Positions 39,740 to 48,119 of a stretch of DNA of 64,000 nt are shown here, in pieces (positions within the stretch are counted from its first letter, which is position 1; each line of letters opens with the position of its first letter). Location of the stretch: positions 2,108,001 through 2,172,000 of the forward strand of contig NZ_CP165628.1 in NCBI RefSeq assembly GCF_041200025.1, in the 5' to 3' direction. This DNA comes from Rouxiella sp. WC2420. Its GTDB lineage: Bacteria; Pseudomonadota; Gammaproteobacteria; Enterobacterales; Enterobacteriaceae. The notes beneath the pieces were generated by a model that made no database searches, had not been told where the DNA came from, and saw only the letters and a program-made list of their open reading frames with translations. A program made the position numbers and the translations under genes.

Positions 39740-41863
39740 TCAGATAACCCGTCCCAGCTTGGAAAGTTCGCGCTGCAGGGCCAGGTCGATATGTGCTTTG
39801 GTGACCACGCCGTCGTTGTTATCCTGTGCCAACCAACTGGCTAAAAGTGCAATATTGCGGATATTCGCGCCGGTAAGCGTTGTTTTGTGGGCTAATGCAT
39901 TAAAGTGAACGTCGGCGGCTAACGTAATGTCCTTGGGCCAGATGTTGGCCCACATTTTCTGGCGCATCGCTATGTCAGGGGGGGTAAAGCGGGTAATAAA
40001 GGTCAAACGACGAGAAAAGGCCTGATCGAGATGCGAACGGTTGTTAGTTGCCAGCACCACCAGTCCCGGATAACTCTCCAGCCGCTGCAGCAAATAAGAG
40101 ACCTCGATATTGGCATGGCGGTCCTGAGCGTCTTTCACCTCGCTGCGTTTACCAAACAGCGCATCGGCCTCGTCAAAGAACAGCACGCCCGCATCACTGG
40201 TCGCGAGATCAAACACTTTGGCCAGATTCTTCTCTGTTTCGCCGATGTATTTATTCACCACCGCCGAGAGGTCTACCTTGATCAAATCGACTTTCAGCTC
40301 GCGTGCCAGCACTTCCGCCGCCATGCTTTTACCCGTGCCTGAGTCGCCGTAAAACAGTGCGCTGATGCCGGTGCCGTAAACAATTTTCTTGTCAAAACCT
40401 TTACTGAGTATGCCGCCACGCTGACGAATGGCGGCCAGAATTTCGTTAAGCTGAAGTTGTAAATCGTCGCTGGCGATTAAATCATCAAAGGTTCGTGTTG
40501 GCTCGATACGCTGTGCCAAATTGCCAAAGTTCTGCTGTGCCCGCAAACGCAACGCCTTGTTAAAATCCTGGGCATTAATTTGCTCGCGCGTGGAGCTGTG
40601 CTGACGATACAGATCGGCCTCCTGCACCACGTGGCCTACTGATTCCGGGTTGAGGGTAAAGCGCGTAAGCAGGTCGGCAAAGTCAATACCCGGCTCAATC
40701 GCAAACTCTGCGGTGTTGGCCTGCAACAGCGCTACGCTCTGATCAAGGCTGTCTTTTTGCACGTTGAACACCATTTGCGGCATGCCCGCTAACCAGTCGG
40801 CGGCCGCGCCGTGGTTCTGCAATACCACGACGACTTGTTTTTCTGCCAGCAGGCGCTGGGAAAACTGCGGCAGCAGCAGAGCAGCCTGTTTGCCGATATC
40901 AGACAGGTTGCGCAGCAGCAGATATCCGCCACCCAGGGTTTTTTCGCGCAGAAGTAGCGTAAAAATGTTCCAGGCGTCCTCTTTGTCATCAGGTAATTGT
41001 GTAAAGTCCAGTGCCAGTATGCGCATATTACGTTGGCTGGCCGCCTGCGTTACGGCGGTAATACGGCTATCGTTCTCAATACCGGATAGACCAAGCTGGA
41101 TGCTTTCTTCTTCGTGAGCCTCCAGGAATGTACCCAGTTGCGCGGTGAGAGCCGGTTGCGTCTGCATTGCGCCAGGAGCGGGTGATAGCCAGTTGGCACA
41201 GTGTGCAAGCTCGGTGGGCAAAACAGTATGGCCAAGTAAAAAATGATAAACCGCTGGCACCACCCGCAGCATTCTTTGATGATGAAAAGTCGTCGCCACG
41301 CCAGCGTTGTCAACGGAGGAGACAAGCCGGTGGCGAAAAAGCGGTGAATCCTCCAGCAGCGTTCTTTGTAGCTGACTCCGCTGGGCAACATTGCTGCAAA
41401 GTAGTGTGGCAAGGCAGTTGCTGGTTGGCCATTTCTTGTCGTTATCTTCCTGCAGGTAGCAAAAAACCGGGTGATAACGCGGGTCGAGCTCGGCAATCAG
41501 CGACAGCAGCAGCACGTGCCTTTCAACAACATTGAGTTTAAATCGGCTGAATAACTGACCTACCCGGTTGGAGGCATCAGCCTCTGCCTGCATGATAATT
41601 GGGCTAAGAATCGGTTCTGAAACAGCATCAGCCCAAACCGGAGCACCCTTAAGGGAAGCGTTTTGGGTGTCCAGCATCTCGTGAGACAGCAAAAAATCGT
41701 CCAGTTTTTGAGAGTTGTCTTCATTTGACGACAGCTTGACAAGTTGCCGCTGCAGCAGCAGGTCAATAGGCTCAATTTGCGCTAACAGGTTGTTTAAGCA
41801 TTGGTTGTCTTCCTCTGATGCCGCTGTCATTGCAGGCTTTTCATACTCAATAATGTTTAACAT
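39740..41863 (-). CDS. Afp15/Pvc15-like AAA+ ATPase
   Basis: 707 aa. The N-terminal ~450 residues are the winged-helix-containing region typical of Pvc15. The AAA+ core has Walker A GDSGTGKS (506-513), Walker B VLFFDEAD (560-567), sensor ATNNR and the arginine finger in AFSRRL. It is found in essentially all Afp/PVC-type clusters and is proposed to assist assembly or cargo loading. AAGGG lies directly before the ATG. Confidence 0.93.
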   Translation of the reverse strand: MLNIIEYEKPAMTAASEEDNQCLNNLLAQIEPIDLLLQRQLVKLSSNEDNSQKLDDFLLSHEMLDTQNASLKGAPVWADAVSEPILSPIIMQAEADASNRVGQLFSRFKLNVVERHVLLLSLIAELDPRYHPVFCYLQEDNDKKWPTSNCLATLLCSNVAQRSQLQRTLLEDSPLFRHRLVSSVDNAGVATTFHHQRMLRVVPAVYHFLLGHTVLPTELAHCANWLSPAPGAMQTQPALTAQLGTFLEAHEEESIQLGLSGIENDSRITAVTQAASQRNMRILALDFTQLPDDKEDAWNIFTLLLREKTLGGGYLLLRNLSDIGKQAALLLPQFSQRLLAEKQVVVVLQNHGAAADWLAGMPQMVFNVQKDSLDQSVALLQANTAEFAIEPGIDFADLLTRFTLNPESVGHVVQEADLYRQHSSTREQINAQDFNKALRLRAQQNFGNLAQRIEPTRTFDDLIASDDLQLQLNEILAAIRQRGGILSKGFDKKIVYGTGISALFYGDSGTGKSMAAEVLARELKVDLIKVDLSAVVNKYIGETEKNLAKVFDLATSDAGVLFFDEADALFGKRSEVKDAQDRHANIEVSYLLQRLESYPGLVVLATNNRSHLDQAFSRRLTFITRFTPPDIAMRQKMWANIWPKDITLAADVHFNALAHKTTLTGANIRNIALLASWLAQDNNDGVVTKAHIDLALQRELSKLGRVI

Positions 41864-41895
41864 AACCCTTCCCGTTGTTGTAATGTCAGACTGTT

Positions 41896-43677
41896 TTATA
41901 ACCAGTTGACGAAAAGCGTTTCATCTAACCAGGGAAAACGCACTTCGCGCATCGGCCAAGTCAGGTCACGTAATAGAATATCGATAGCATCGTCATCGGC
42001 GGTCAACGTCCAACCGCGTTTCATAAGCGTCAGTTCACCGCCGCGCTGTAAAAACATTTGTCGAATATCGTTGGGTGAACAGCGGTGCAGGCTGGGAATA
42101 AGCATCGGTAGCGTGGAATGAAACAGGGTAATTTCTTGCTCGATAGCCTCATCGGGCGGAAACCATTCCAGCGCAGTGTCCTGCGGCCATCCGCACAGCC
42201 ACTGTGTAAACGGCGTGCGCCATTCGGCTGCCATACCGTCTTGCCAGATAAGATGGTCTAGCCAGCACACCGCCTTATTGCGGGCTGTCTGTGAAATAAA
42301 GGCCTTGTTGTGGAGTAATCCCCATTGGTCGAACAGGCGCGGCAACAGCGGCCAAAGCAGAACGATCCCCGCATTGCTGACTGCCAATGGATCGTTCTCG
42401 ACAAGATGTTTTACCTGGCTGAGGTCTTTGGACTCCGGGCGAGTGTGTTCGTCGGCATGTTCTGGTAATGCGCTGTCTTTGAGCGCGATAGTCTTTTCGA
42501 TAGTGCTAAACGGAATGTCGCCCCGTTCGATCGACACCAAAGCCGGAAATTCTCTGAGCAGTGCGAGAGCGTGAGTTTTGGTCAGCTCTTTTTCAATATT
42601 TTTAAAACCCAGGGCGTACTGCAGCAGCGGCACCAGCTTCTCGCGCTCAGCGTGATTGAGCCCTGAAATCAGCGTGACGCTGAGTCGCGGCAGATTTTCC
42701 AGCTTTTTCATGCTGTACAACAAGATACGCGAATAGGCGGAGGAGGCGGTCAGCAGGATGCCAAGCCAGCGCTGCCATTCCCTCAACGAAGTTGGCCAGA
42801 GGATATCCTGTTCTGCCAGTGCCAGCGTGGGGTAACCGATTTGCTGGGTGAGGCGTTGCAGCACCATAAGCGCAATATCGCCAAGAGTAGAGTGGGGATT
42901 GTTTGCTGCCACTAACTGTCGCTCGTTGGCCGGTAATCCATCAATAAACCATTGTTGCAAACGTTTCAGTGCCGCAGGGCCAAAGGTTTGCAGCAGCCGC
43001 TGGCTGCCGCGCTTTTGCAGGCAATACTGCGCCAGTTGATAGCGCGCGTGTTCAAGAGCCACGGCGTCAAGATCGGGCATGGTGAAAAGCGACGGCATTG
43101 CACGCAGGTTCGTCAGGGGGGCAAGGCCCTGGCCTGAAGCCGATTGTCCGATGGGGGCAAGAGACAGCAACAGCATTAACCAGCCGTCTGCCCCTGCCGG
43201 AGTTGTCCATTCCTTAGGCCGTGCAAAAATACCGTTGGCTAAATAATCAGTCAGCAGGGTAAAGGGATTATCAGAGCCATTGCCTGGCGCACTTATTTCC
43301 AAAGCAGACGCTGCTTTATTATCCGGTCGTATTGGGTGAGTATTTTTTTCTAAAAATGCGCGCTGGACTGCGGGCGTCGATGCGTTAGACGCCGAGGTCA
43401 ACGCCGCTGGCGTAAGAAAGCCCGGAAGTTGTTGTTTTATTTTTTCGTAGAGTTGATCTTCGAATTCATCCAAAGGAATATCGCCAAGGTCGAGCGTGAT
43501 GGCGTCAATAATTTTATCACTCAACGGACTGTCGGCCTGGGATAATAATCTATGCAGCAAGCTTTTGATGCGATAATGAAATATTTCACTACACCGTTGT
43601 TGTATTTTTTTCGCCAATGCGTCATTAGTTCGCAGAGCAAAATGAATTTGTTCAATGACCTGGTTATTATTTGACAA
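41896..43677 (-). CDS. Afp14/Pvc14-like tape-measure protein
   Basis: 593 aa. Family features are the N-terminal VIEQIHFALRTNDALAKKIQQRCSEIF, the central AGIVLLWPLLPRLFDQWGLL, and the C-terminal MFLQRGGELTLMKRGWTLTADDDAIDILL ending FPWLDETLFVNWL. These match contractile-injection-system tape-measure (CIS_TMP) proteins that set particle length. The only plausible start is TTG 43677 with GGGGG upstream; no ATG lies near it. Afp11-13 equivalents, usually between PAAR and this gene, are missing here. Confidence 0.88.
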   Translation of the reverse strand: MSNNNQVIEQIHFALRTNDALAKKIQQRCSEIFHYRIKSLLHRLLSQADSPLSDKIIDAITLDLGDIPLDEFEDQLYEKIKQQLPGFLTPAALTSASNASTPAVQRAFLEKNTHPIRPDNKAASALEISAPGNGSDNPFTLLTDYLANGIFARPKEWTTPAGADGWLMLLLSLAPIGQSASGQGLAPLTNLRAMPSLFTMPDLDAVALEHARYQLAQYCLQKRGSQRLLQTFGPAALKRLQQWFIDGLPANERQLVAANNPHSTLGDIALMVLQRLTQQIGYPTLALAEQDILWPTSLREWQRWLGILLTASSAYSRILLYSMKKLENLPRLSVTLISGLNHAEREKLVPLLQYALGFKNIEKELTKTHALALLREFPALVSIERGDIPFSTIEKTIALKDSALPEHADEHTRPESKDLSQVKHLVENDPLAVSNAGIVLLWPLLPRLFDQWGLLHNKAFISQTARNKAVCWLDHLIWQDGMAAEWRTPFTQWLCGWPQDTALEWFPPDEAIEQEITLFHSTLPMLIPSLHRCSPNDIRQMFLQRGGELTLMKRGWTLTADDDAIDILLRDLTWPMREVRFPWLDETLFVNWL

Positions 43678-43796
43678 TATGCCCCCGAAGAACCCGCAAG
43701 CGTGCTGATTTATAGATTAATAATCTCAGTCTAGAATATTGGCCTAATATAAACAGGCGGAAGAGAGCCGCTTAGCCTGAGGTGAAATGCCGTGAA

Positions 43797-44225
43797 CTAA
43801 CCGCCCATTACCTGAAATTGGCTGGGCATAAACATGCCATTTCCTGGCAGCATTGGCGTTGGGTCAGGAACAGGGCTCGGCCCCGCAGGATTAATCGCCG
43901 GCGACAATCGGGTGAATAGCGCAATAAACTTTTGCCCCTTAACCATCATTGGCTTATTACCCGCGCTAATTGTCGGCAACATCTGCGGCGGCAAGAGCGA
44001 AACAATGGTCAGTTTACCCGTGCCGGGAGTAGTGAAAGCGCCATTGATATAGGTACAGTCGCCGCTTACTGTGAGGTGGTCGCCCATCACGCAGATATTT
44101 TTACCGCCAATTGTTGCCAGTCCGCTGCCGGTAATTTTAACCGGCCCAGTCATAGTGACAATCGCCGGGCCAAAGGCGGGATCAAACATCACTGTGTCAC
44201 CGTTGCATAAAATAATATCTTTCAT
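43797..44225 (-). CDS. Afp10/Pvc10-like PAAR-domain spike tip
   Basis: 142 aa. The short beta-repeat pattern (MKDIILCNGDTVMFDPAFGPAIVTMTGPVKITGSGLATIGGKNICVMGDHL) and a Pro-rich C-terminus fit PAAR-like tip proteins that sharpen the VgrG spike. The start overlaps the gp25-like stop by four bases (ATGA). The gene after it begins about 120 bp further on. Confidence 0.87.
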   Translation of the reverse strand: MKDIILCNGDTVMFDPAFGPAIVTMTGPVKITGSGLATIGGKNICVMGDHLTVSGDCTYINGAFTTPGTGKLTIVSLLPPQMLPTISAGNKPMMVKGQKFIALFTRLSPAINPAGPSPVPDPTPMLPGNGMFMPSQFQVMGG

Positions 44226-44680
44226 CGCCAGACCCCGGTCATATTTTCTTTAATATCCAACATACCGTACAGGCGATGTAATACATTATTGTCAAAAAGG
44301 TGATAGTTAATAATGATCGACAGTTTGCTCGGCGTAACGCGGTCTGAGGTAATGGTGATAACATCGACCACGACTCGTGGCTCATTATTCAGAATACTCA
44401 CCGTTAGCGACTTTCTAATTTTCTCAAATAGCCCTTCGCCAATATTATCAAACATGTGTTGCATCAGGTCATTGCCGTATTCCATGCGCATAATACGTTC
44501 ATAATATTGCGTACTTAAAAGAATGATCAGGCTTTGCTGCACGTCATTAACGCCCGAGCATAGCGTAACGCCGGATTTAACCTCGACGCCATTTTCAGTT
44601 GTTTCTTTGCCTTCTATGCAAAAAGTAGGAGGGAAAGCCCAACCTTGACCATAAATACCTTTGCTAATATCACTGTTCAT
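44222..44680 (-). CDS. Afp9-like baseplate wedge protein (GPW/gp25 family)
   Basis: 152 aa from ATG 44680, with GGAG eight bases upstream; GTG 44695 is an alternative. gp25 family features are GVTLCSGVNDVQQSLIILLSTQYYERIMRMEYG and the end of the wedge-forming core. The protein initiates sheath assembly at the baseplate. It is coupled to the PAAR gene. Confidence 0.9.
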   Translation of the reverse strand: MNSDISKGIYGQGWAFPPTFCIEGKETTENGVEVKSGVTLCSGVNDVQQSLIILLSTQYYERIMRMEYGNDLMQHMFDNIGEGLFEKIRKSLTVSILNNEPRVVVDVITITSDRVTPSKLSIIINYHLFDNNVLHRLYGMLDIKENMTGVWR

Positions 44681-44708
44681 ATTGCATTTCTCCACTGAAG
44701 GGGGAAAG

Positions 44709-45260
44709 TTATGGGCCTAAATCGACTTTAGGACCCTTAATTTTGACGGTGCTCTGACCAGAAACTTCTACGCTGGCACCTTGAGCTTTGAAGGCGAGTG
44801 TTGCCTGTAGAGCCAGGCCCTGATCGGCGCTGACCTTCACTTCACCACCTTTTTGCGTCAGCGTTTTGTTGCCTTTAAGGGTGGTATCCATTGATTCAAG
44901 ACTTAAGGCTTTTTTGGCCTTGATGGTATGATTCTCGCTGTTAACGTCGACCCCGGCAGTCGCCTCCAGCGTAATGTCTTTTTTGGCTTTCAGCGCAATA
45001 TTGTCGGCGCTGCTAGAGAGGGCAACGCCGCTGTGCAGCAGCAGTTTCTCTTTAACGTTATCGATATTGATCTTCATCTCTTTGGCGTCGAGCAACAGAG
45101 TTTGCTTTTTCTCGGCGTTATCAAAGTTATTGTCGAATTGAATGTGCATCGCGGTGGCATCAAGCAGCAGCGACTGCTTTTTCTCCTCGGCGGCAACGTT
45201 GTTTTGCAAATGAACCTGCATTTTTTCCGCGTCCAATATCAATGACTGTTTTTTCTCCGC
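44709..45260 (-). pseudogene. C-terminal part of the Afp8-like spike, beyond an in-frame amber codon
   Basis: The frame continues that of the upstream spike gene without shift after TAG at 45261-45263; no ATG with a ribosome binding site exists, only TTG at 45242. It encodes about 184 residues: further copies of a ~22-residue repeat with a KKQSLLLDA core, then a beta-helix-like VSADQGLALQATLAFKAQGASVEVSGQSTVKIKGPKVDLGP. This resembles the triple beta-helix tip region of VgrG/gp5 proteins. It is either lost, read through, or restarted. Confidence 0.8.
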
Positions 45261-46778
45261 CTAAGCGAGATTATTTTGCAGATTGACGATCATCGCCTTG
45301 GCATCGAGCATCAGTGACTGATGATTCGCCTTTTCATCGGAAAAGTTTTCAAGATTTACCTGCGAAGTTTTGCGGTCAAACAGCAGGGACTGCTTTTCTT
45401 TTTCATGCACAAATACAAAACCGCGCTGCTCATTGTCTTTGGTATAGGCGAACGGTGGCTTGTTTTTAGCGTTATGCATGGAGCCAAGGATCACCGGATA
45501 ACGCGGGTCGCCTTCAAAAAACGCAATCACTACCTCATCGTCTTTTTCAGGATAAAAACAGACCCCGCTGTCTTTGCTGGCGTAGGGCTGAGAGAATCGC
45601 GCCCATAAGGGAAGACTGTCTTTGCCCAGCGCGGGGATTTGCACCTGAATGCGAAACTGTTTGTCTTCTTTCATTTCGCCGACCACGCCCACAAACAGTC
45701 CTTCTGCTTTTGGCACCAAATCATAGTACTCGTCACCCGCCACCGCTGGCTCTAGGCCGGTGTGCAGCGTGGTGGTCCATTTACCGTTTTCAGCGTGATG
45801 GTTAATGCCGGTCAGCAGGGCCTTGCCGCTAAAGTGACTGCCAAAGCCGCTGAGTTCTACCGTATCGCCGAGCTTGTGCTTAATCGTGCCGGGCATTTCA
45901 AAATGGGCTTGAACGCCGCCTGCCAGCTCGGCATTCACCATGGCATTCGCCAGGGCGCTTTGTTCTTTATGGGTCAGCGGCATCGAGTAGAAGACATCCC
46001 AGGGCTGATCCCTAAGGGATTTTATTTTACCCGGATCAAAAGGACCGGTCCCCAGCGCAGGGGCTTTCGATTTGACCGAATTTAACAATTGCTTGTCGGT
46101 ATCCCAGCTGTGAACATTTACCCCTTTGGCCATATCGACATAATGCGTTTGCCATTGCACGCTGTTGAGCATCATGCTGCCGCCTTTTGGCGTCAGCATG
46201 CCGTGAGGGAGAGCCGTCCCAATCTTGGGTTCAACCAACGCCAGCGAGGCTGGGTGAGGAAGCACCCAAACATCGTTGGCCTTAAGCCGCGTGCGCACAA
46301 ATTGCCAGTCGGTGCAGTTGAGTTGCACCATTTGTTCATGCATCACGCCAAGCGTCGCGCTGGGCGCGACATGCAACTGTTCACTTTTAAGCAGCTGGCC
46401 GAAAATCTGCATGTCGGATTTATTAACAAATACCTGGCTACGCACCAGCGTTTGTAATGCAAATAGCCGGTGGCGAAGTTTAAGGTTGATTGTCGGCTTG
46501 CCATTTTTGACGCTTATCTTTTGTTGCGTGACGATGCCGGCGAACAGCAGCTCGCCTAGTTTGGTTATTTCGACTTCACTGCCCACTTCGCACGTTTTGG
46601 CGACCGTTGTCAGCGTATCGAACATTTTACTGTGCATCGCATTGGCAGGCAGAGTGTAGCTTAACGCTGCATAGGGAATCTGATTGACCGCGCTGGTGGT
46701 ATCCAGCGAGATGAGAGTGGCAACCTTGGAGTCGAGCGTATGTTTGGTTTTGCCAAAGAGCACTGCAAAATTGTTCAT
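45261..46778 (-). CDS. Afp8/Pvc8-like VgrG spike protein, ending at an in-frame TAG
   Basis: 505 aa. The N-terminal gp27-like domains (about 1-340) are followed by a gp5 OB-fold (about 370-450, with GLFVGVVGEMKEDKQFRIQVQIPALGKDSLPLWARFSQPYASKDSGVCFYPEKDDEVVIAFFEGDPRYPVILGSM). After this come ~22-residue repeats with a QSLLFD/QSLMLD core. TAG at 45261-45263 interrupts the repeats; without it the protein would be about 690 aa. The start overlaps Afp7-like by four bases. The product may still fold as a spike with a short tip. Confidence 0.88.
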   Translation of the reverse strand: MNNFAVLFGKTKHTLDSKVATLISLDTTSAVNQIPYAALSYTLPANAMHSKMFDTLTTVAKTCEVGSEVEITKLGELLFAGIVTQQKISVKNGKPTINLKLRHRLFALQTLVRSQVFVNKSDMQIFGQLLKSEQLHVAPSATLGVMHEQMVQLNCTDWQFVRTRLKANDVWVLPHPASLALVEPKIGTALPHGMLTPKGGSMMLNSVQWQTHYVDMAKGVNVHSWDTDKQLLNSVKSKAPALGTGPFDPGKIKSLRDQPWDVFYSMPLTHKEQSALANAMVNAELAGGVQAHFEMPGTIKHKLGDTVELSGFGSHFSGKALLTGINHHAENGKWTTTLHTGLEPAVAGDEYYDLVPKAEGLFVGVVGEMKEDKQFRIQVQIPALGKDSLPLWARFSQPYASKDSGVCFYPEKDDEVVIAFFEGDPRYPVILGSMHNAKNKPPFAYTKDNEQRGFVFVHEKEKQSLLFDRKTSQVNLENFSDEKANHQSLMLDAKAMIVNLQNNLA

Positions 46779-47467
46779 AGGTCGACACCGGTAGAGGCTT
46801 TTAACAGCTGTTTCGGTTTCATGCCGTTAAGACTGTCAAGCTGCGGATTCATCTGCGCCAGCGCCAGATAGCTGGATTCCGCTGCCGCCATGGCAATAAC
46901 TGAAGTCGCAGCAAGCACTGGCAGATAAGATTTTGCTTGAGGGATAATCGTATATCCTGGGGCATTTTTGCCGCTAATACCACTTTTTACCGGACGCGGG
47001 CAGGGGGTCAGTACCAGCGCGACTTCGGCACGAAGCGGCGATCCGTCGCGTCGGAACAGCTTGTAGGTCGTCGTCATATCGGTCATGCGCCAAAAAAGCG
47101 AGTCCATCTCTGACCACGACAGTTTGCCCCATTTTATCTCAAGAAAGCTGGTTTCACCGGTAGACCCGTTGATACTGGTACACAGCGCATTGAGATTAGT
47201 CACCTCCTGGCTTACCGAATGCTTACTGTCTTGCATGGTGTCAAACAGTAGCGTCACGTTGAGATTGCCGTTTTTAAGATGCCGAAACGAAGGGAAGGCT
47301 TTAGACTGATCCACCGGCACCATCGACTCATATTCCGCCTGATAACTGAAGTTGATAGACTCCGGGTTAAAAGTGGCGGTTACCGATCCCAATTCTTTGT
47401 GTGGTACGACGTCGCTGGCATAAGCCACGATAGTCAATTTTTCCAAAGCTTTGCTGAAAAGGGCCAT
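46775..47467 (-). CDS. Afp7-like tube-baseplate adaptor (LysM-type)
   Basis: 230 aa. The N-terminal part is like CIS tube-initiation proteins (LGSVTATFNPESINFSYQAEYES, EIKWGKLSWSEMDSLFWRMTDMTTTYKLFRRDGSPLRAEVAL). The C-terminus has a LysM-like segment (LAQMNPQLDSLNGMKPKQLLKAS). In Afp particles this protein links the first tube ring to the spike. The ribosome binding site AGGAGA lies inside the preceding small gene, whose stop it overlaps by one base (TAATG). Confidence 0.86.
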   Translation of the reverse strand: MALFSKALEKLTIVAYASDVVPHKELGSVTATFNPESINFSYQAEYESMVPVDQSKAFPSFRHLKNGNLNVTLLFDTMQDSKHSVSQEVTNLNALCTSINGSTGETSFLEIKWGKLSWSEMDSLFWRMTDMTTTYKLFRRDGSPLRAEVALVLTPCPRPVKSGISGKNAPGYTIIPQAKSYLPVLAATSVIAMAAAESSYLALAQMNPQLDSLNGMKPKQLLKASTGVDL

Positions 47468-47643
47468 TAGCGATTCTCCTGTTGATCTTTCAGCTGTTCG
47501 ATCACCCGTTGCACAATCTCTGAAATCTGCTGATGGGGATCAAAATAATTAAGATGACCGCCTGCGGCAGGCAGTCCCGTGGGTTGCCCTTTGCTTTCAC
47601 TGGTAATACGGGCTTCAATAGTCAGCTTACGGATCTCGATCAT
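47467..47643 (-). CDS. Afp6-like small protein (DUF5908-type), 58 aa
   Basis: Starts MIEIRKLTIEARITSESK and ends VQRVIEQLKDQQENR. The opening (I-E-I-R-x-L-x-I-x-A) is the hallmark of the short DUF5908 proteins found between the second tube gene and the LysM gene in Afp/PVC loci. ATG 47643 overlaps the stop of the tube gene (TGATG). Its role in assembly is not known. Confidence 0.85.
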   Translation of the reverse strand: MIEIRKLTIEARITSESKGQPTGLPAAGGHLNYFDPHQQISEIVQRVIEQLKDQQENR

Positions 47644-48119
47644 CAGGCTTTTACTCCGAACCAGTGCATATTTTCATAAGCCAGTTCCAGCGTATTGATT
47701 AATATTTTGTTGCTGTTGGCATCGAGGGTATCGGTATCCCAACGAACCGGAAGGGCTTTGGTTAGCGTCCAGCTACAGACCGGCGTATTGCGCTGGTTAA
47801 GCAATAAGATAACGATTGTGCTATGGCTGTCTCTATAGGCATCCAGCATCTGGTCGAAAACCAACGTCAGTGGGGTGACAACCATCACACCGCGTTCCAG
47901 CACAATATTTCCGTGGGTTACGTAGGTAGGAAGATGCAGGTTGCCGGTGTTATCGCCGCCCTCCTGCAAACTTTCAACATTAAGGGTTCGACCCAGACCG
48001 GAAATGCTTTGAAAGCTGAGGTCAAACGGGCTGGGTACATTTTTTAAAAAGAAGGTGGCGGTAAAACGATGTGCCACCATCGGTTCTGTTGCGTTCTTAT
48101 AAATATTATTAGTATTCAT
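47643..48119 (-). CDS. Afp5-like second tube protein (gp19 family)
   Basis: 158 aa from ATG 48119; GTG 48122 overlaps the sheath stop. gp19/Hcp-like tube fold with EPMVAHRFTATFFLKNVPSPFDLSFQSISGLGRTLNVESLQEGG and a C-terminal LELAYENMHWFGVKA. It probably forms the tube ring next to the baseplate. It differs clearly from the main tube protein at 51126. Confidence 0.9.
   Translation of the reverse strand: MNTNNIYKNATEPMVAHRFTATFFLKNVPSPFDLSFQSISGLGRTLNVESLQEGGDNTGNLHLPTYVTHGNIVLERGVMVVTPLTLVFDQMLDAYRDSHSTIVILLLNQRNTPVCSWTLTKALPVRWDTDTLDANSNKILINTLELAYENMHWFGVKA

Noticed and set aside
44709-45242. Independent gene starting at TTG 45242
   Set aside because: It is in the same register as the spike gene, lacks a ribosome binding site and starts within a repeat, so an amber-interrupted spike explains it better.
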